From assembly GCA_963695645.1 (NCBI GenBank), contig CAVOHC010000017.1, forward strand, positions 186,001 through 250,000: a stretch of 64,000 nt of DNA. Reading direction: 5' to 3'. The stretch comes from DATBGO01 sp963695645. Lineage in GTDB: Bacteria > Actinomycetota > Actinomycetes > Streptosporangiales > Streptosporangiaceae. Shown here piece by piece: positions 61,801-64,000 of this stretch (within the stretch, counting starts at the first letter, position 1; each line of letters begins with the position of its first letter). Both the position numbers and the translations under genes were made by a program. The notes under the pieces are model-generated. The model was not told the origin of the DNA. It made no database searches and worked only from the letters and a program-made list of their open reading frames with translations.

Positions 61801-61974
61801 GCGCTGCTGGGCCCGGCAGCCGACGCCCTCGCCGCTGCTGTGCGCGACGGCGCGCTCGGCAGGCTCACGGTAGAACGCGCCGATGGCGCGGGCGTCTACG
61901 ATTCGCCGCTGGCCCGCGCGCTGGAGGCCGCGGGCTTCCGGCCGACCCCCCGCGGCCTGCGGATGCGGGGCTGA
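58828..61974 (+). CDS. lhr: Lhr helicase, C-terminal part (after frameshift)
   Basis: Continuation of lhr in the +1 frame; family similarity starts with RVGELDEEMVYESRVGDVFVLG at about 58804, before the first ATG. The block WRIEDITADQVLV...PGQPGRLPFWHGD is the Lhr winged-helix/beta region; the following about 900 residues form the Lhr C-terminal domains, ending in the usual ALEAAGFRPTPRGLRMRG. There is no start codon with a ribosome site, so it would be made only by frameshifting or if the base change is an error. A Gly/Arg/Pro-rich insert (about 61070-61270) looks like a variable linker. Confidence 0.82.
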   Translation: MVYESRVGDVFVLGASSWRIEDITADQVLVSAAPGQPGRLPFWHGDAAGRPAELGAAIGRYCRELGAASGPEATGRLRGDGLDELAAANLVAYLTAQHDATGYLPDDRTLVMERFRDELGDWRLVLHSPYGARVHAPWALAIAARLRDRYHGMDVQALHTDDGIVIRVPDADDPPPAGIAVLDPGEVERLVTAELGAAALFASRFRECAARALLLPRRQPGRRTPLWQQRQRSAQLLAVASQYAAFPIVLETVRECLQDTFDVPGLTSLMRDLAARRIRLVEVETGAPSPFARSLLFRYVGAFMYEGDAPLAERRAQALALDSSLLAELLGQVDARELLDPLIVADSERDLQRLSPSRACRDEEGVADLLAAVGPLSGAEVADRCTEPAAAPGWLGELAAQRRVIEVRVAGLARWAAIEDSGRLRDALGVALPPGIPDAFTEPVADPLGDLVARYARGHGPFTAAAAAERYGLGAVLMTGALHRLAAAGRVAEGEFLPGGRGTEWCDAGVLRLLRRRCLAKLRREAEPVPPQVLARFLPAWQNAAQAVRADRGRPSAPRHRPGPDAVYDVVEQLAGAAIPASALETLVLPGRVPGYSPALLDELTTAGEIAWSGAGGLPGGDGWVVLMPADAAPLLLPEPAEITTTPLHEAVLAVLAGGGALFFRTLADRVHALLRDPGDRPGDRDQPGTGDRPGTGAVPAGRTDAERTRRRPPTAGLVTDQALAAAIWDLVWAGRLTNDTLAPLRTVLGAGRPTAEPMQADGLDRPALTGGGQRGAGQPGLPRAGRPGRMGGRRPGLGRAALPSRSGPPTVSGRWSLLPDAEPDHTRRLHAAANALLDRHGIVLRGAVTADRVPGGFGALYPVLRAMEEAGQCRRGYFVEGLGAAQFALPGAVDRMRALADRAPVTDAGPGGLAVPAAHGQPAVAVLVLAAADPANAYGAALPWPARPEDTAGGHRPGRKAGALVVLADGELVLYVERGGKTLLSWTADPALLGPAADALAAAVRDGALGRLTVERADGAGVYDSPLARALEAAGFRPTPRGLRMRG

Positions 61975-61997
61975 TGACAATCCGCTGACAGGCCGCA

Positions 61998-63821
61998 TTA
62001 CAAAGGCCGGCGCAGCGCCTCCGCTAGCATCGTCGCGATCGGTGAACCAAGCCCGCTGGCCAGGTCGAACCGGCGGGTTGCCGGGTACCGGCCATGGTGC
62101 GTCCGGGTGTAGTCGTTGTTGCCCTTGCGGATGTCGTTGAACGTTCCTTTGGGCAGCGAATAGAGCAAGGGATTGAGGAAACCTGCACGGGCAGCTGGCG
62201 ATAGCCCCGAGATGATGTCGGTCAGCAATGCGGCGCACAACGGCGTGGCTGCGCTCGTTCCGCCCTCCCCCGTCCAGCGACCTTTGTAGACGATGGCATA
62301 GCCGCGCTCCGGATTGGCGGAGGCCGAGATATCAGGGACCTCCCGGCAGTAGCCGCCGACATGGTGACATGGCCGCCCGCTGCTGTACCGATTGACGATC
62401 CCAGGGCCTGCCTGCCAGGACGGCATCCGCCAGACGCTCGAGATCCCTCCCCCGCCCGCGCCGCCCCCGAAGCGAGCGTCGTTCCAGACGCGCTCGGTCG
62501 GCGCAGGGCCGATCGCGGTGAGGTCGGTACCGCCCACTCCCGTCACGAACGGCTGGGACGCCGGGTCCTGCACGGACAGTTCCTTCAGGCGGTTGCTGGA
62601 CTGCTCGCACGCCTCGGATCCGGTGTCACCAGACGCGGCGAAGACCGACATGCCCTCGGCGGCCGCCTGCTCGAAGACGGTGTTCTCGCTGGCGATGAGC
62701 CCGGGCGCGCCGAGCTTGAGGAGCGATTCGCAGATTCCGTAGCTGGTGGACAGCACCTGAGCCTGATCGTCGTCGACGATCCGCGTGTACTCGTCGAGCG
62801 CGGACTTGGCGAAGTCGCCGGCCGGTGCCTCATAGACGATCAAGGTCGCCCTGGGCGCCAGGGCGGTGACCGTCTCGATGTCCAGCACCGTCTCCGCCGT
62901 AGGGCCAGGTCCGTGGCCCGCGCCGCCGTCCACCTTCACGGTGCTGATGGGCACGCTGGTGCCGTAGCACGCCTGGAACCTGGTGATATCGCTAGCCCAC
63001 CAGGGTTGCTGCTCGAAGAGCGCGACAGTGACACCGGCCCCCTCGCGGCCCTGGGCAGCGCGGCCAGTGAGCGAGTACGCCCTGGCCAGCTGGTTGTAGG
63101 TCCAGGCGCGATTGCGCCTGGCGGTTCGCACCGCGGCCCGGCACGGCTGCGGCCCGATGACGGCCGGGACGGCCTGGGCGGCCGGGGATGCCTGCCGCGG
63201 ATCACGCTGCCGGGGCGTCGCGGCCGGCGCTGCGACGGCCACGTTGTCCAGTCCTAGCACGGCCTGGGTGAGATGCGCGACGGCCGCGGGCAGCCGAGGG
63301 GCCGAGGTGTTCGCCAGCGCCAGCCGCCCCGAGGCCAGCCGGTATCGCTCGAAGCCAGTATGCAGAATCACCCTGGCCCGGCCCACCGTGGTGGCCACCG
63401 GGATCACCAGATGATTGGCACTGACCGGCCCCGGGGCCAGGCCGACGCCACGCAGCGCAGCGTCGGCGCTGGCGACTGCTGCCCGCGGCTGGCCGAACCG
63501 GGCGGCGAACTGAGCGGTAGTGAGGAAGTGCCGATAGGCGGCCGAGCCCGGAGTGGACACCGCCGCCGCGAATGCCCGCAGGCGGCGGCCTGTTCTCGGT
63601 CGCAGGACAAGATCGAAATTAAGCCGCTCGGAGGCCTGGCCTGGCCCGAGTGCCCGCGCTCCCGCCGGGACCGCAGGCGCGGCACCGACCGGCCGCAGGG
63701 CAGGGCCGCTCGACGCCTGTACCGGCATGGCACCAGAAAAGATAATGAACGACGCGCCGCCCACCGATAAAGCCAGCACTTTAGCCGACGTATGCCGGGT
63801 GACCACACGTGGCAGCCGCAT
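61998..63821 (-). CDS. Secreted S53 serine-carboxyl peptidase (sedolisin/kumamolisin type)
   Basis: 607-residue precursor of an acid-active secreted protease. Signal peptide: basic MRLPRVVTRHTSAK, then hydrophobic VLALSVGGASFIIFSGAM with a VQA cleavage site (about residue 36). The pro-domain runs to about residue 200 (ERLNFDLVLRPR, YRHFLTTAQFAARFG). Catalytic Glu and Asp lie in TAETVLDIE (about residues 312-320), the oxyanion Asp in the SASGDTGS region, and the Ser in GGTSAATP (about residue 535). The calcium site is FNDIRKGNND. ATG at 63821 with GGGGGAG upstream; longer readings add only low-complexity sequence. Confidence 0.92.
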   Translation of the reverse strand: MRLPRVVTRHTSAKVLALSVGGASFIIFSGAMPVQASSGPALRPVGAAPAVPAGARALGPGQASERLNFDLVLRPRTGRRLRAFAAAVSTPGSAAYRHFLTTAQFAARFGQPRAAVASADAALRGVGLAPGPVSANHLVIPVATTVGRARVILHTGFERYRLASGRLALANTSAPRLPAAVAHLTQAVLGLDNVAVAAPAATPRQRDPRQASPAAQAVPAVIGPQPCRAAVRTARRNRAWTYNQLARAYSLTGRAAQGREGAGVTVALFEQQPWWASDITRFQACYGTSVPISTVKVDGGAGHGPGPTAETVLDIETVTALAPRATLIVYEAPAGDFAKSALDEYTRIVDDDQAQVLSTSYGICESLLKLGAPGLIASENTVFEQAAAEGMSVFAASGDTGSEACEQSSNRLKELSVQDPASQPFVTGVGGTDLTAIGPAPTERVWNDARFGGGAGGGGISSVWRMPSWQAGPGIVNRYSSGRPCHHVGGYCREVPDISASANPERGYAIVYKGRWTGEGGTSAATPLCAALLTDIISGLSPAARAGFLNPLLYSLPKGTFNDIRKGNNDYTRTHHGRYPATRRFDLASGLGSPIATMLAEALRRPL

Positions 63822-64000
63822 TTTCTCCCCCGAGAGCTGGCTGATCCCGCGCCGCATTCCGGCGGCGGGCGAGCACAGCGTAGCGCCCGCTACAGCGCCG
63901 GTGCGGGGTGCCGCGCCGGGAGCCCGGCCGGCGTAGACATCCGCCACCGGATAATGCATGATCGTGCGGGCATCAATATCCAGATGGAGGCGCGGCGTGG
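63822..64000. other. Upstream region of the S53 peptidase gene
   Basis: 179 bases to the window end. No gene supported; it presumably contains the peptidase promoter, but no clear -35/-10 pair is seen. Confidence 0.4.

Noticed and set aside
63822..63959. 46-residue N-terminal extension of the S53 peptidase
   Set aside because: It would bury a clear signal peptide that begins at ATG 63821, which has its own strong ribosome site.

Overview
The window is 64 kb of high-GC chromosomal DNA from an actinobacterium. The support is strong G/C third-position bias, frequent GTG starts, 4-base ATGA/GTGA start-stop overlaps, and a conserved actinomycete housekeeping order (dnaG, dgt, ppdK, glyS, uppS-recO, era-corC-ybeY-phoH, rsmE-dnaJ-hrcA, hemW, lepA/rpsT/holA, hflX, dapF-miaA-miaB, rny, recX-recA). 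Glycolate oxidase, malate synthase, RNase Y and sedolisin genes would fit a soil actinomycete of the Streptosporangiales/Frankiales type, but the genus cannot be fixed from this sequence. I saw no rRNA, tRNA, CRISPR array, prophage or insertion sequence.

Layout. 1-8.6 kb: the 5' end of dnaG, a HAD phosphatase, a ferredoxin reductase, dgt and ppdK (with a structured 5' leader), a 6-phosphogluconate-dehydrogenase-like gene, and a truncated tauD-like dioxygenase that still has its cysteine-type leader peptide and promoter. 8.8-18 kb: glyS, uppS-recO, era, and the corC-ybeY-phoH block. 18.4-20 kb: an ECF sigma factor with a single-pass membrane partner. 20-31 kb: the stress and translation block: rsmE (CTG start), dnaJ-hrcA with CIRCE, hemW, a frameshifted MOSC gene, lepA, rpsT, holA and hutI. 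31-39 kb: hflX, then malate synthase and glcDEF, which together take glycolate to glyoxylate to malate. 39-50.5 kb: dapF-miaA, miaB, an S9 peptidase, rny, recX-recA with an SOS box, and DUF3046. 50.6-54.8 kb: a sulfur operon made of a cysteine-rich leader peptide, sulfite reductase, a small CxxC protein, a fused siroheme synthase and a chelatase. 54.7-64 kb: an acyl-CoA ligase, a DinB-like protein, an Lhr helicase split by a frameshift, and a secreted S53 peptidase.

Most of the window is ordinary core genome. The signals most worth a second look are: the two sulfur-type leader peptides 42 kb apart, one heading an intact sulfite-reductase operon and one a dead dioxygenase; a folded leader upstream of ppdK with two GNRA-capped hairpins; the apparent CTG start of rsmE; two gene-breaking frameshifts (MOSC, lhr); a micro-ORF of 15-bp repeats bridging glcD and glcE; and unexplained repeat or structured intergenic regions at 30.7-31.2 kb and 48.0 kb.
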